Shown here in pieces: positions 52,520-60,563 of a DNA stretch of 64,000 nt. Source of the DNA: an uncultured Treponema sp. (lineage in GTDB: Bacteria; Spirochaetota; Spirochaetia; Treponematales; Treponemataceae); assembly GCA_938039145.1 (NCBI GenBank), contig CALHVG010000059.1, positions 61,779-125,778 on the forward strand. The letters are read 5' to 3'. The translations under genes were made by a program, and so were the position numbers. Below the pieces are notes generated by a model. That model had not been told where the DNA came from, made no database searches, and saw only the letters and a program-made list of their open reading frames with translations. Each line of letters opens with the position of its first letter. Within the stretch, counting starts at the first letter, position 1.

Positions 52520-53113
52520 CTAAAAACGAAACGCCGGTCCAAGCCTTATGTTGAACTGGTTGGTAAAGTTTATGAACGAAAACGAAAGAGTATCATTTGC
52601 CCACATTCTTCCCACATTAAAGCCGCAGGCAAGCGTATCGTTAAGCCCCAGCATGATTCCGACTTTTTCCGTAAAGTAGTACTTTACGCTTAGGTCAAGC
52701 GGAATGCCTATGAAAACTGTTCCGCTCTGATAGCCGGAAGAAAGCCCCGAGCCTAAAGTTATGCAGAAGTTTTCGATTGGGACAATCGAGCCTCCGAAAA
52801 TGAAGTCCGATTTACCCCCCAGTGCCAGCAAGTTATTATAACTATAATCGCCATGTATCGGCTTATCATACAGATTCTGCTTTCCGGCAACTGCAAGCTG
52901 GTTATTCCACATAAAATAAAATCCACCCTCGTTGTGCCTTTGAAAGCCCATGCCGGGAAGATTTATCGTAAGAACATCCGCCTTGTAGGTGTCCCCCACC
53001 CCATTGAACAAAAAGTTTGAATAGCCTACAGAAGGGGCTTCCAGCAAAAAATCCGCAAATGCGCTTGTTGCCATAATCAAGCAAAGCACAATTCCAACCA
53101 ATGTTTTTTTCAT
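52520..53113 (-). CDS. Small outer-membrane-type beta-barrel protein
   Basis: A 197-residue protein with signal peptide MKKTLVGIVLCLIMATSAFA. The mature chain is a run of Gly/aromatic beta strands (GGFYFMWNNQLAVAG, ENFCITLGSGLSSGY, TEKVGIMLGLNDTLACGF) ending NIRLGPAFRF, with the terminal Phe expected of BAM substrates. It would form a barrel of about eight strands. A strong GGAGG ribosome site precedes the ATG. A hairpin array (53136-53210) lies just upstream, in its leader or promoter region. No family name is assigned. Confidence 0.8.
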   Translation of the reverse strand: MKKTLVGIVLCLIMATSAFADFLLEAPSVGYSNFLFNGVGDTYKADVLTINLPGMGFQRHNEGGFYFMWNNQLAVAGKQNLYDKPIHGDYSYNNLLALGGKSDFIFGGSIVPIENFCITLGSGLSSGYQSGTVFIGIPLDLSVKYYFTEKVGIMLGLNDTLACGFNVGRMWANDTLSFSFINFTNQFNIRLGPAFRF

Positions 53114-53135
53114 AAAAAAAACCTCCGTTAAATTT

Positions 53136-53210
53136 TTTTGAGAAGCCGAGCAACGCGAGGCTTCTCAAAAGGGATTTTTCAATCCCTTTTGACAGTGTAC
53201 ACTGTCAAAA
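53136..53210. repeat. Array of three consecutive hairpins, REP-like intergenic repeat
   Basis: Stem 1: 53136-53147 with 53159-53170 (12 bases, loop 11). Stem 2: 53167-53176 with 53181-53190 (10 bases, loop TTTC). Stem 3: 53187-53210, a perfect 24-base palindrome with no loop whose half is TTTTGACAGTGT. The stems share their AAAA/TTTT ends, so they can form alternative structures. It looks like a mobile or repeated intergenic element; copy number cannot be judged from one window. Confidence 0.7.
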
Positions 53211-53429
53211 ATTTCAGAGGAAAATGTCCACCTGTAACTCAATGGAACGTTATCATTTTTCAAAACTCGTTTAGATTTTACTCGGCGAAGGAAAACTGTC
53301 TGTAAATAAAAATGCCGCCGGAGAAACTCCGGAACAAAGCAATAAATGTTAAAAAATCCGAGTTTTACGGTAAATCAAAAACAAAGTTTCCTTTCCGCCG
53401 AAACAGAGCTTATGTAAAAGGATTCTATA
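53211..53429. other. Non-coding spacer
   Basis: No supported gene. It contains only a short terminator-like hairpin (53302-53332) and AT-rich sequence between the hairpin array and the degenerate duplicate at 53430. Confidence 0.6.
53302..53332 (-). terminator. Possible terminator of the lipoprotein patch
   Basis: CCGGAG (53318-53323) pairs with CTCCGG (53327-53332) over an AAA loop. On the minus strand a T-rich but interrupted tract follows. It would end transcription coming from 55.4 kb. Confidence 0.45.
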
Positions 53430-53624
53430 TCAAGTACACGTCCGCTCACAAATACTTCTGAAATCGGCATCCAGCTTTCCGTCCTTTTGATTGATAAATT
53501 GGTATTCTGCACAGTACAAAAAGTTCAGAAAATGAGCCGAGAGCCTTTTTATTGTCAAATCTGAATTCAAATGCAATATCTCAATCCCTTCCCGCTTTTT
53601 CCCTTTTGAATAAAAAAAACTCAT
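53430..53624 (-). pseudogene. Internally deleted partial duplicate of the adjacent lipoprotein gene
   Basis: The 64-codon frame contains KREGIEILHLNSDLTIKR and CAEYQFINQ, which match REGIEPMHLNSDLTIKK and CSEYEFVNQ of the intact gene at 53632-54261. In the intact copy these segments are about 90 residues apart; here they are joined. DNA identity is visible too: TATTGTCAAATCTGAATT and CTCAATCCCTTCCCG occur in both. The signal peptide is missing. This is a decayed tandem duplicate, unlikely to be functional. Confidence 0.75.
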
Positions 53625-53631
53625 CTATAAT

Positions 53632-54261
53632 TTATTCGATTCTTTTTACTTCGCAAAATAAAGGTTTCATTTTTTCTGTAATTTTTGCCTGATTTACAAA
53701 TTCGTATTCCGAACAGCAGCTCAAAACCGCTGAATTCGTTTTTAGAGCTTTGATTTCGATAAAATTATCCTCAACTGACAAATCGTAGTAATCCCTAATC
53801 TTATTCCAAACAAAAACATATCTTCCCTGAACCATGTCAATTTTTATGTCTCCGGCATAATTTACAACGCCCGGAAGCACTTTGAACGCATAGGGATTAA
53901 AATATTCTGTATTTTTGCCGACCTTGGTAATTCCGTAAGTACCTTTTTTTGCCTTCAGAACTACGATTTGATTGGATTCTGAATTTGCAACGAAAAGTTC
54001 AGAAAATGAAAATGGAGCTTTTTTTATTGTCAAATCTGAATTTAAATGCATAGGCTCAATCCCTTCCCGTCGATTGCCGTTAACATCAAAAAAATCGTCC
54101 ATTATTTTGTTTGCGGTGGGATTTATAATTCTAAGAACAACGTAACCTTCATTTTTTTTCAAAACGGAATCGCAGTCCGCTCTCACCACTTTTATAGTTG
54201 ATGCACATGATAAAAAAAGAAAGATTATAAGCATAGAAAATAGATAAAACAATCTTTTCAT
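53632..54261 (-). CDS. Putative lipoprotein, unknown
   Basis: A 209-residue protein. Residues 1-19 (MKRLFYLFSMLIIFLFLSC) form a lipoprotein signal peptide with the lipobox Cys at 19. The mature part contains REGIEPMHLNSDLTIKKAPF and a beta-rich C-terminal half (YAGDIKIDMVQGRYVFVWNK). No domain was recognised. The ATG at 54261 follows AAAGGTG at a spacing of about nine. It is the parent copy of the degenerate duplicate immediately downstream, and lies 18 bases after the frameshifted gene upstream. Confidence 0.75.
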   Translation of the reverse strand: MKRLFYLFSMLIIFLFLSCASTIKVVRADCDSVLKKNEGYVVLRIINPTANKIMDDFFDVNGNRREGIEPMHLNSDLTIKKAPFSFSELFVANSESNQIVVLKAKKGTYGITKVGKNTEYFNPYAFKVLPGVVNYAGDIKIDMVQGRYVFVWNKIRDYYDLSVEDNFIEIKALKTNSAVLSCCSEYEFVNQAKITEKMKPLFCEVKRIE

Positions 54262-54279
54262 ATTAATAACACCTTTCAA

Positions 54280-55459
54280 TCATAATGGAATTTTTATAGT
54301 CAAGGAAGTTGCGGAAATTACCGCCCAATCAGGTATAAAACTTTTCAGAGTTATAAATGCTTGGTTCACTGCTGCAACAACTCCCGTAAACCAACAAGTT
54401 ATTGCAACAGACGCTGTTGTAGCTCCTATGGTTCCTAACTTTATTGCAGTCTGATCATAGTTCAAACAATAACCTATTAGTGTATTGCACGCATTTTCAA
54501 AAGTTTCGTCTCTTAATCTTTTTTCATCAATAAAATTCAAAATATTTTTTATCTCTACTTCGGAAGACGAATTTTCTATATAAATAATTCTGGAGTTTTC
54601 TTTCCACAGCAAAAACAAACATACCACACTTCTCCAAATCGGACATTTCTCTTTCATTTTTCGTTTCCATCGCAACTCTAATCATATATTTTACGGAATC
54701 CGAAATCACAGAAAGCCTTGGAGATTCCATCCAACGAGCAATAAGAACACCCATGCATCCAATACCCGAAAGGCAGACTGCCACTCCAGGATAACGTACC
54801 CAAGGAAAAAATCCATACTTGAAACAAATCGCACCCGCTATAGAAGCCACTCCATATCCTACATACCTAGAAACGCTCTCCCATGACAAATCTGTTGCAA
54901 AAGAAATACTTCTTGCCTGCAAGAAAGCGTCGTCATCTAAAATATATAAACGTCTTACCTCCATTCCGCCATGTTCAGCAATAAGTGCTCTTGTAGAAGG
55001 ATTCATATTTTCATAAAAATCGGAAATGGAATTTTTATAGTCATTTGCCATCTCAGAATTTACACATTCCATATTTTTTATCACATCATCAACAGTTGAT
55101 TCTGAATAAACAGAATGAATAAGAGTTAAATTTTTATCATCTGCATCCTCTGAATTCACATTGTTATATAGATATTCAAACGGAGAAGTAGTAATTTTTT
55201 TCAGTTCACAAATATCATCTTCTGTTAAACTTGGAGATGTCAAATTTTCAGATGATTGCACAACTCTTGAAGGCGACAAATTGCTGAACATCATAGAATG
55301 TTGATTTACAGCCAACTCCGTTCTTGTCGCAATAAAATCTAATTTTGTTTTTACAAGTGAACCATATTCATTATTTTCATGATTCTTTATAAATGCAGAA
55401 TTAGTACAAGACATAAACAAAAACGCTAAAAAACTAAAATAAATAATATACCGTTTCAT
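54280..55459 (-). pseudogene. Frameshifted putative lipoprotein with membrane segments
   Basis: Two overlapping frames look like one gene. Frame 1 (55459 to 54527) starts MKRYIIYFSFLAFLFMSC, a lipoprotein signal peptide, and continues to MSDLEKCGMFVFAVE, with hydrophobic helices near residues 205-250. After that point it reads as nonsense. Frame 2 (54280-54675) makes sense from about LWKENSRIIYIENSSSEVEI onward and adds a Gly/Ala/Thr membrane helix (LGTIGATTASVAITCWFTGV). The switch point is near an A5CA3 run at 54611-54619 and needs one base fewer. It may be a true pseudogene, a phase-variable gene or a sequencing error. The product is unknown. Confidence 0.6.
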
Positions 55460-55502
55460 ATTCACATCTACGTTTATTGTACCCCACCATCAAAAAAAAA
55501 TC

Positions 55503-55527
55503 AAAAAAAAAAAAAAAAAAAAAAAAA
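55503..55527. repeat. 25-base poly(A) tract
   Basis: An uninterrupted run of 25 A on the plus strand, with a second run of nine A at 55492-55500. On the minus strand these are T tracts lying over and upstream of the -35 position for the TACAAT box at 55473-55478 that serves the frameshifted lipoprotein gene. A run this long is expected to vary by slippage. Confidence 0.85.
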
Positions 55528-55581
55528 TGACGACATCAGTATTTACATATTGCAGGAAACATAAACAGAAATATGTGCATA

Positions 55582-55611
55582 TAGACATAAATTGTTCTTT
55601 TCTTATATAAT
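55582..55611 (+). promoter_or_regulatory. Promoter of the infC-rpmI-rplT operon
   Basis: TAGACA (55582-55587), 18 bases, TATAAT (55606-55611). The predicted leader is about 42 bases and contains TGTGTGTG and the GGAGG ribosome site. Confidence 0.65.
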
Positions 55612-55659
55612 AAAAAAATACGTTTACATGTGTGTGTATTTTACGCACTAGGAGGATAG

Positions 55660-56190
55660 TTGGCATACGCTAATAATAACAATAAGGATCACAGGGTCAA
55701 TGAAATGATCCGTGTTCGTGAGGTCAGACTTATCGACGACGAGGGTAACCAGAAAGGAATTGTTCCCACGCTGGAGGCTCTAAAACTTGCTAAGGAAAAA
55801 GATCTTGATCTTGTTGAAGTTTCACCGAATGCTAACCCGCCGGTATGTAAAATCCTCGACTATGGCAAGTACCGATTCGAACAGGAAAAAAAGCTCCGAG
55901 ATGCCAAGAAGAATCAGAAGGTACTCAAGTTGAAAGAAATCCGAATGCAGCCGAAAATCGGTTCCGGGGATCTGGACACAAAAGCCAAGCATGTACAGGA
56001 ATTTTTGGACGAAGGCGATAAGGTAAAGGTTACAATCCGATTCAGGGGACGTGAGCTTGCCCATACCGAACTTGGTTACGATGTCCTGAAGGAAGTTCTA
56101 AAGAGGCTTACTTCCGCGTATGTCGTGGAGAAACAGCCAGCGATGGATGGAAAAACAATGTCCATGACAATCTCAGCAAAAGCCAAATAA
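55660..56190 (+). CDS. infC: Translation initiation factor IF-3
   Basis: A 176-residue IF-3. The N-domain contains VNEMIRVREVRLIDDEGNQKG and the linker LVEVSPNANPPVCKILDYGKYRFE (about residues 15-80). The C-domain contains KEIRMQPKIGSGDLDTKAKH and RFRGRELAHTELG. It blocks premature subunit joining and monitors start codons. The start is TTG at 55660, four bases after GGAGG. A rare start codon in infC is common in bacteria and lets IF-3 repress its own synthesis. It heads the usual infC-rpmI-rplT operon. Confidence 0.96.
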   Translation: MAYANNNNKDHRVNEMIRVREVRLIDDEGNQKGIVPTLEALKLAKEKDLDLVEVSPNANPPVCKILDYGKYRFEQEKKLRDAKKNQKVLKLKEIRMQPKIGSGDLDTKAKHVQEFLDEGDKVKVTIRFRGRELAHTELGYDVLKEVLKRLTSAYVVEKQPAMDGKTMSMTISAKAK

Positions 56191-56208
56191 TTTTTTTGAG
56201 GTAAGAAA

Positions 56209-56409
56209 ATGCCTAAACAGAAGACAAAACGTGCTGCCGCAAAACGCTATTCCCTTACCGGAAGCGGAAAGGTCAAGCACAAGAAGCAGAACCTTCGTCA
56301 TATACTGACAAAGCGTTCTTCGAAGAGAAAGAGACAGCTCCGGGCTGCAGGCTATGTTGATGAAGCTGACGCAAGGAAAATCCGAAAGCAGATGCTTCCG
56401 TACGGTTAA
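56209..56409 (+). CDS. rpmI: 50S ribosomal protein bL35
   Basis: A 66-residue basic protein with the bL35 signature PKQKTKRAAAKRYSLTGSGK and the ending IRKQMLPYG. It lies 18 bases after infC and 13 before rplT, the conserved order. It is part of the large ribosomal subunit. Confidence 0.97.
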   Translation: MPKQKTKRAAAKRYSLTGSGKVKHKKQNLRHILTKRSSKRKRQLRAAGYVDEADARKIRKQMLPYG

Positions 56410-56422
56410 TGAGGGGTAAAAA

Positions 56423-56782
56423 ATGTCAAGAGCGATAGACGGAACAAAAAGAAAGAACCGCCGCATAAAGATCCTGAAACTTGCAAAGGGTTTCCGTGGC
56501 GACAGAAAGTCAAACTACAAGGCTGCGAAAGACGCGGTTGTAAAGGCGCTTTGCCACGCATACGTTGACAGACGCGACAGAAAGGGCAATTTCAGGGCAA
56601 TGTGGATTGCGCGAATCAATGCCGCTGTCCGGGATGAGGGAATGACATATTCCACGTTCATCAACGGTTGCACAAAGGCTGGAATCGCCGTAAACCGAAA
56701 GGCACTTTCCAATATGGCTATAGAAGACCCGGTTGCCTTCAAAGCCGTTGTGGAAATGGCAAAGAAAGCACTGGCAAAATAA
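56423..56782 (+). CDS. rplT: 50S ribosomal protein bL20
   Basis: A 119-residue bL20 with KILKLAKGFRGDRKSNYKAA, DRRDRKGNFRAMWIARINAA and YSTFINGCTKAGI. It is needed early in 50S assembly and in many bacteria represses the infC operon by binding its leader. The short leader here has no obvious bL20 binding structure. Confidence 0.97.
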   Translation: MSRAIDGTKRKNRRIKILKLAKGFRGDRKSNYKAAKDAVVKALCHAYVDRRDRKGNFRAMWIARINAAVRDEGMTYSTFINGCTKAGIAVNRKALSNMAIEDPVAFKAVVEMAKKALAK

Positions 56783-56803
56783 AAGCCAAAGGGGTTTTCA
56801 GGT

Positions 56804-57259
56804 ATGATTTCACTTGATCAGATTATGCTTCTTGAAAAAAAGGTAGAAGGTGCTGTAGCGAAAATCGCACAGCTGCAGGCTGAAAACGATGCTCTGCGCA
56901 CGAGATGTTCAGAGCTCACAAACGCGCTTTCCAGCAAGTCGGAGCTGCTTTCTTCTTTTGAGCAAGATCAGAATCGGATAGAAGGTGGAATTCTGAAAGC
57001 CCTCGAAACTCTCTCCTCAATAGAAGATTCTCTTCTAAAAAAATCTGGAGAAGATTCTGTAAATGTTAGCGCACCGCAAATAAATTCTCCCCATGCGGAA
57101 ATGGCTTCCGTTCAACAAAACCAAACAAGCGGGGAAAACGAAATGCCCGGCTCGCCATCGGCTATGCCGGAGGCTGACGCACCGCAATCAACTTCCACCG
57201 CTACTCAGAATTACGAAAAACCTGCATCCGATGAGAACGGACAGTTCGACATATTCTAG
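56804..57259 (+). CDS. ZapB-like coiled-coil protein
   Basis: A 151-residue protein. Residues 1-80 are a continuous coiled coil (ISLDQIMLLEKKVEGAVAKI, LQAENDALRTRCSELTNALS), similar in pattern to ZapB. The C-terminal half is disordered, rich in Ser, Glu, Pro and Gln, ending NGQFDIF. The gene immediately downstream is zapA, which strengthens a role in Z-ring organisation, but coiled coils align non-specifically, so the ZapB link is inferred. It follows rplT by 21 bases and could be co-transcribed with the ribosomal operon. Confidence 0.7.
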   Translation: MISLDQIMLLEKKVEGAVAKIAQLQAENDALRTRCSELTNALSSKSELLSSFEQDQNRIEGGILKALETLSSIEDSLLKKSGEDSVNVSAPQINSPHAEMASVQQNQTSGENEMPGSPSAMPEADAPQSTSTATQNYEKPASDENGQFDIF

Positions 57260-57268
57260 GCTGATTCC

Positions 57269-57571
57269 ATGGGAATGCTTCAGATAGACATACTGGGAAC
57301 ATCGTTTTCAATAAAATCGGACGAAGACTCCGAATATCTTGCAAGACTTTTAAAATATTACAGAAATCTTACGGACAGCCTTGAAAAAAAAGGAGTTTTC
57401 AAAAATCCAACCCAGATTGCCGTCATGGCAGGGCTTATGCTTTGCGATCAGGTTTACAGCGACAAGAAAAAAAGAGTGGAAATCCAGGAAGCCGTGGAAA
57501 ACAATGCGCTCGACTCAAGGATAGATGAAATAACAGAAAGGCTAATTTCAAAAATAGATTCGGTTCTGTAA
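57269..57571 (+). CDS. zapA: Cell division protein ZapA
   Basis: A 100-residue ZapA. The N-terminal globular domain starts LQIDILGTSFSIKSDEDSEY and continues LARLLKYYRNLTDSLEKKG, and KNPTQIAVMAGLMLCDQVYS is the family core. A C-terminal coiled coil follows (RIDEITERLISKIDSVL). ZapA cross-links FtsZ filaments at midcell. It sits nine bases after the coiled-coil gene and one base before the DUF188 gene. Confidence 0.9.
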   Translation: MGMLQIDILGTSFSIKSDEDSEYLARLLKYYRNLTDSLEKKGVFKNPTQIAVMAGLMLCDQVYSDKKKRVEIQEAVENNALDSRIDEITERLISKIDSVL

Positions 57572-57572
57572 A

Positions 57573-58052
57573 ATGGAAAAACCATTCCTCCCCTTTTCGA
57601 TATGGATAGACGCAGATTCCTGCCCCGCGTCGGTAAGAAACGAAACAATCCGCATAGCAGCCATGAAAAATCCGAAAATTCAGGTGATATTTGTTGCAAA
57701 CAGGGAAATAGACGCCAACACCGAAGGACATTCGATGGTCGTGTGCCGGAAGACAAAAGATTCGGCGGACGACTACATTTTATCGCACGCCCAAAAAAAC
57801 GATATTGTTATAACAAAGGATATACTTTTTGCTGAAAAACTTGTTAAAAAGGGAATACGCACCATAAACGACAGGGGAACAGCGTTTTCAAGCGAGAACA
57901 TAGAAGAAATCTTAGAAGACAGGGAATTCAACCTGCAGCTTGCAAAAATAGGTTTTACCGGAACAAAAAAACATTCCTACAGTCAAAAAGAACTGAAGGA
58001 ATTTATACGCTGCCTTGAATTTCAGTTAAAAAAAGTTTATCCGTTCGATTAA
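57573..58052 (+). CDS. YaiI/YqxD family (DUF188) protein
   Basis: A 159-residue protein of the DUF188/UPF0178 family. Signatures: IWIDADSCPASVRNETIRIA at the N-terminus, and ADDYILSHAQKNDIVITKDI with LFAEKLVKKG, a PIN-like nuclease pattern with conserved acidic residues (D at 12 and 14 and the DD pair). GTKKHSYSQKELKEF matches the usual basic C-terminal part. The biochemical role is unproven. It overlaps the convergent HD-GYP gene by four bases. Confidence 0.88.
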   Translation: MEKPFLPFSIWIDADSCPASVRNETIRIAAMKNPKIQVIFVANREIDANTEGHSMVVCRKTKDSADDYILSHAQKNDIVITKDILFAEKLVKKGIRTINDRGTAFSSENIEEILEDREFNLQLAKIGFTGTKKHSYSQKELKEFIRCLEFQLKKVYPFD

Positions 58053-59353
58053 TCCGCATCTTCGTCAGGGATAGCCATCAGAATAGACATTATTCTGTCG
58101 TGTATCTTCATAAATGCAAGAACTATTTCCGGGTCGAACTGTGTTCCCGCTCCGTTCTGGATTTCCGCAAACGCATCATTTACAGACCAAGCCTGCTTGT
58201 AGCATCTTTTATGCGAAAGAGCATCGAACACGTCAGCCACGGCAACAATACGTGCGGCAAGAGGAATTTCCGTTCCCTTTAGCGGGCGCAGAACATTCAC
58301 CTGACCGCCAATCTCAAACCTGTTTTTTTCGTCAAAATTTTCTCCCGAGGCGGGGCCTTCGACCGTAGCGTGATTTTCAAGGTCAAAATATCCGGGATAT
58401 CCGCTTGGGCCGCCGTCAAAACGTTCGTGGTGGTGAAGAGCCACATCAATCGTCATTCTGTCAAGTAAGGATTCCGGCGGATAGAAAAGCATTGCGCCAA
58501 GGCAGGTATGTCCCTTCATAACGTTGCGCTCTTCTTCCGTGAACCGCGGAAATGTCTTTTTTAATATCACGTCCGATATACCGACTTTTCCTATGTCATG
58601 GAATTTTGCGGCAACTTTCAGATTGTCTCTAAAACGATGCCATTCCTCTTCGGGAATATTGTTATCGAACGCCCAACGGTCATAAATTTCAAGTGAAAAA
58701 CTGGAAACCCGCTCGACATGAGGATAGGTTTCCTTGGGATCCCTGAATTCGGACATTTTCAGCATACGCTTTACCATGTTTTGGGTGTTGTAGGCGTGCT
58801 CAAGAGCCTGAACCGCGGCGGTCGCAAAATGGTTTATGTAAAGTTCAGCGTCCGCATCAAATGAAATTACGTTTCCCTCTTTGTCACGGGCATTTATAAT
58901 CTGCAGAACCCCAAGTAAAGTTTCGTTCGCCATCTTGAGCGGAATCGTGAGCATGGATTTTGTCCGGTAGTTGGTCGTAAGATCCGAAAGTTCGTTGAAT
59001 TTGAACGGAAGCTCAGGGGAAAGGTTATAGGCATCCTCGATGTTCAACGCAGTTCCCATGGATGCGACATAGCCTGCAATGGACTTGTCGTTTATCGGAA
59101 AAGAGAAAAATGAATACGGAAGTTTTTCGCCGGGCGGAAGTTCCTTTAACTGAGTGTCGTTCTGCGAATACTTTATCTGAAGATTCGTGTTGTGCATACC
59201 CGATACAACATATATTGAGCCTGCGTCCGCATTCACAATTCTGCGGGTCTCCGTGAGAATCTTTTCAAGGAGGATGTCTACGTCCTGAATCTCATTGAGT
59301 TTGTGTTCAAGTTCGACGATGGATTGAAGTTTTTGTTCCCTTTCGCTGATCAT
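58049..59353 (-). CDS. GAF-HD-GYP domain protein, likely c-di-GMP phosphodiesterase
   Basis: A 434-residue soluble protein. A GAF sensor (about 20-190) has VNADAGSIYVV and SMLTIPLKMANETLLGVLQI. The HD-GYP domain (about 200-425) has KFHDIGKVGISD, HHERFDGGPSGYP and ARIVAVADVFDALSHKRCY. An insertion of about 35 residues lies between the GYP motif and LKGTEIPLAARI, where most family members have almost none. The family hydrolyses c-di-GMP; the metal-binding HD residues are present. The ligand of the GAF domain is unknown. The ATG follows AGAAGG. Confidence 0.9.
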   Translation of the reverse strand: MISEREQKLQSIVELEHKLNEIQDVDILLEKILTETRRIVNADAGSIYVVSGMHNTNLQIKYSQNDTQLKELPPGEKLPYSFFSFPINDKSIAGYVASMGTALNIEDAYNLSPELPFKFNELSDLTTNYRTKSMLTIPLKMANETLLGVLQIINARDKEGNVISFDADAELYINHFATAAVQALEHAYNTQNMVKRMLKMSEFRDPKETYPHVERVSSFSLEIYDRWAFDNNIPEEEWHRFRDNLKVAAKFHDIGKVGISDVILKKTFPRFTEEERNVMKGHTCLGAMLFYPPESLLDRMTIDVALHHHERFDGGPSGYPGYFDLENHATVEGPASGENFDEKNRFEIGGQVNVLRPLKGTEIPLAARIVAVADVFDALSHKRCYKQAWSVNDAFAEIQNGAGTQFDPEIVLAFMKIHDRIMSILMAIPDEDAD

Positions 59354-59442
59354 TTCAAATACCTTCTCTATTTACTTTAAAACTCTATTCAATATTATCT
59401 ACAGAAAATGTCAAAATAGCAACTTCATAATATTCAATAACT

Positions 59443-60522
59443 TTATTTTATGAGCATGCAGTCGCCATAACTGAAAAATCTGTAGCGTTCTTCCACAGCC
59501 TTTTTGTATGCTGAAAGAATATTAGACTTTCCGGCGAATGCGCTCACCAGCATGATTAGGGTGCTTTCCGGCGTATGAAAATTCGTGAACATTTGGTCTA
59601 CGACATTGAACTTGTATCCGGGATACATGAATATCGACGTGCTTGAAGTTCCAGCTTTTACAAAATCCGAGTTTTCACGCCTCTTCCCCTCTTTGATTTC
59701 CTTTAAATTTTCAGCGAACGAACTTTCAAGCGTCCTCACCGATGTTGTTCCCACCGCTAATATCGGACGGGAAGATTTTTTTGCCGCATTTATTTTTTCC
59801 GCACTCTCTATCGGAATAGAATACCATTCGCTGTGCATTTTGTGAGCTTCTATATTCTGTTCCCTTACCGGAAGAAAAGTTCCAAGCCCCACGTGCAGGG
59901 TAACAAAGCAGCGTTCGATTCCTGCCTTATCAAGACGCGAAAGCATATCTTCCGTAAAATGAAGTCCTGCCGTAGGACAGGCGGCGCTTCCTGTATCCGT
60001 GGCGTACACATTTTGATATCTTTCGGAATCTTCGTCAGTGTCTGCTCTTTTTATGTACGGCGGAAGCGGAATGTGTCCGTTTTTTTCAAACCATTCCTCA
60101 TCTATAGCGGAACTGAATTTTATCGACCTGAATTCCGTTCCTGCATTTCCTTCATCCAAAACCAAAGTTCCAACAGTTCCGTCGGGAAATCTGTAGCGCA
60201 TACCGTTTTTCTGCTTTTTTGCATTCCTTACCATCGTGTTCCAAAATGAAAAAGTTCGGTCAAGCGTATTCAGGAACATGAACTCGGTAGATTTTCCGGT
60301 CTCTTCATTTATACCGTATACCCTGGAACGTCTTACTCTTGAGTTGTTGAACACCATCAAAGTGTCGCTTGAAATAAGATTCGGTAAATCGTCCATCGTA
60401 AGGTGGGTGACATTTCCCGACTGCCTTTCCAAAAGCATAAGTTTGTCTTCGCCGCGTTTTCCGCTTGGGTGCTGAGCGACAAGTTCCGCCGGTAAATCAA
60501 AAAAGAAATCTGAAGTTTTCAT
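59443..60522 (-). CDS. queA: S-adenosylmethionine:tRNA ribosyltransferase-isomerase QueA
   Basis: A 359-residue QueA. FFFDLPAELVAQHPSGKRGE with DKLMLLERQSG is the standard N-terminus. The core has YQNVYATDTGSAACPTAGLHF, CFVTLHVGLGTFLPV, SEWYSIP and the C-terminal TNFHTPESTLIMLVSAFAG. It builds epoxyqueuosine in the anticodon of Asn, Asp, His and Tyr tRNAs. It lies 41 bases after ruvB, as in several bacteria that pair queA with the ruv genes. Confidence 0.96.
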   Translation of the reverse strand: MKTSDFFFDLPAELVAQHPSGKRGEDKLMLLERQSGNVTHLTMDDLPNLISSDTLMVFNNSRVRRSRVYGINEETGKSTEFMFLNTLDRTFSFWNTMVRNAKKQKNGMRYRFPDGTVGTLVLDEGNAGTEFRSIKFSSAIDEEWFEKNGHIPLPPYIKRADTDEDSERYQNVYATDTGSAACPTAGLHFTEDMLSRLDKAGIERCFVTLHVGLGTFLPVREQNIEAHKMHSEWYSIPIESAEKINAAKKSSRPILAVGTTSVRTLESSFAENLKEIKEGKRRENSDFVKAGTSSTSIFMYPGYKFNVVDQMFTNFHTPESTLIMLVSAFAGKSNILSAYKKAVEERYRFFSYGDCMLIK

Positions 60523-60563
60523 AAGCTGTCTCTTTTAAACATAAATTTTCGTTCCGCAAAGGC

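Noticed and set aside
53136..53210. Possible CRISPR-like repeat array
   Set aside because: The three elements are different palindromes that share ends, not a direct repeat with spacers, and no cas gene is near.
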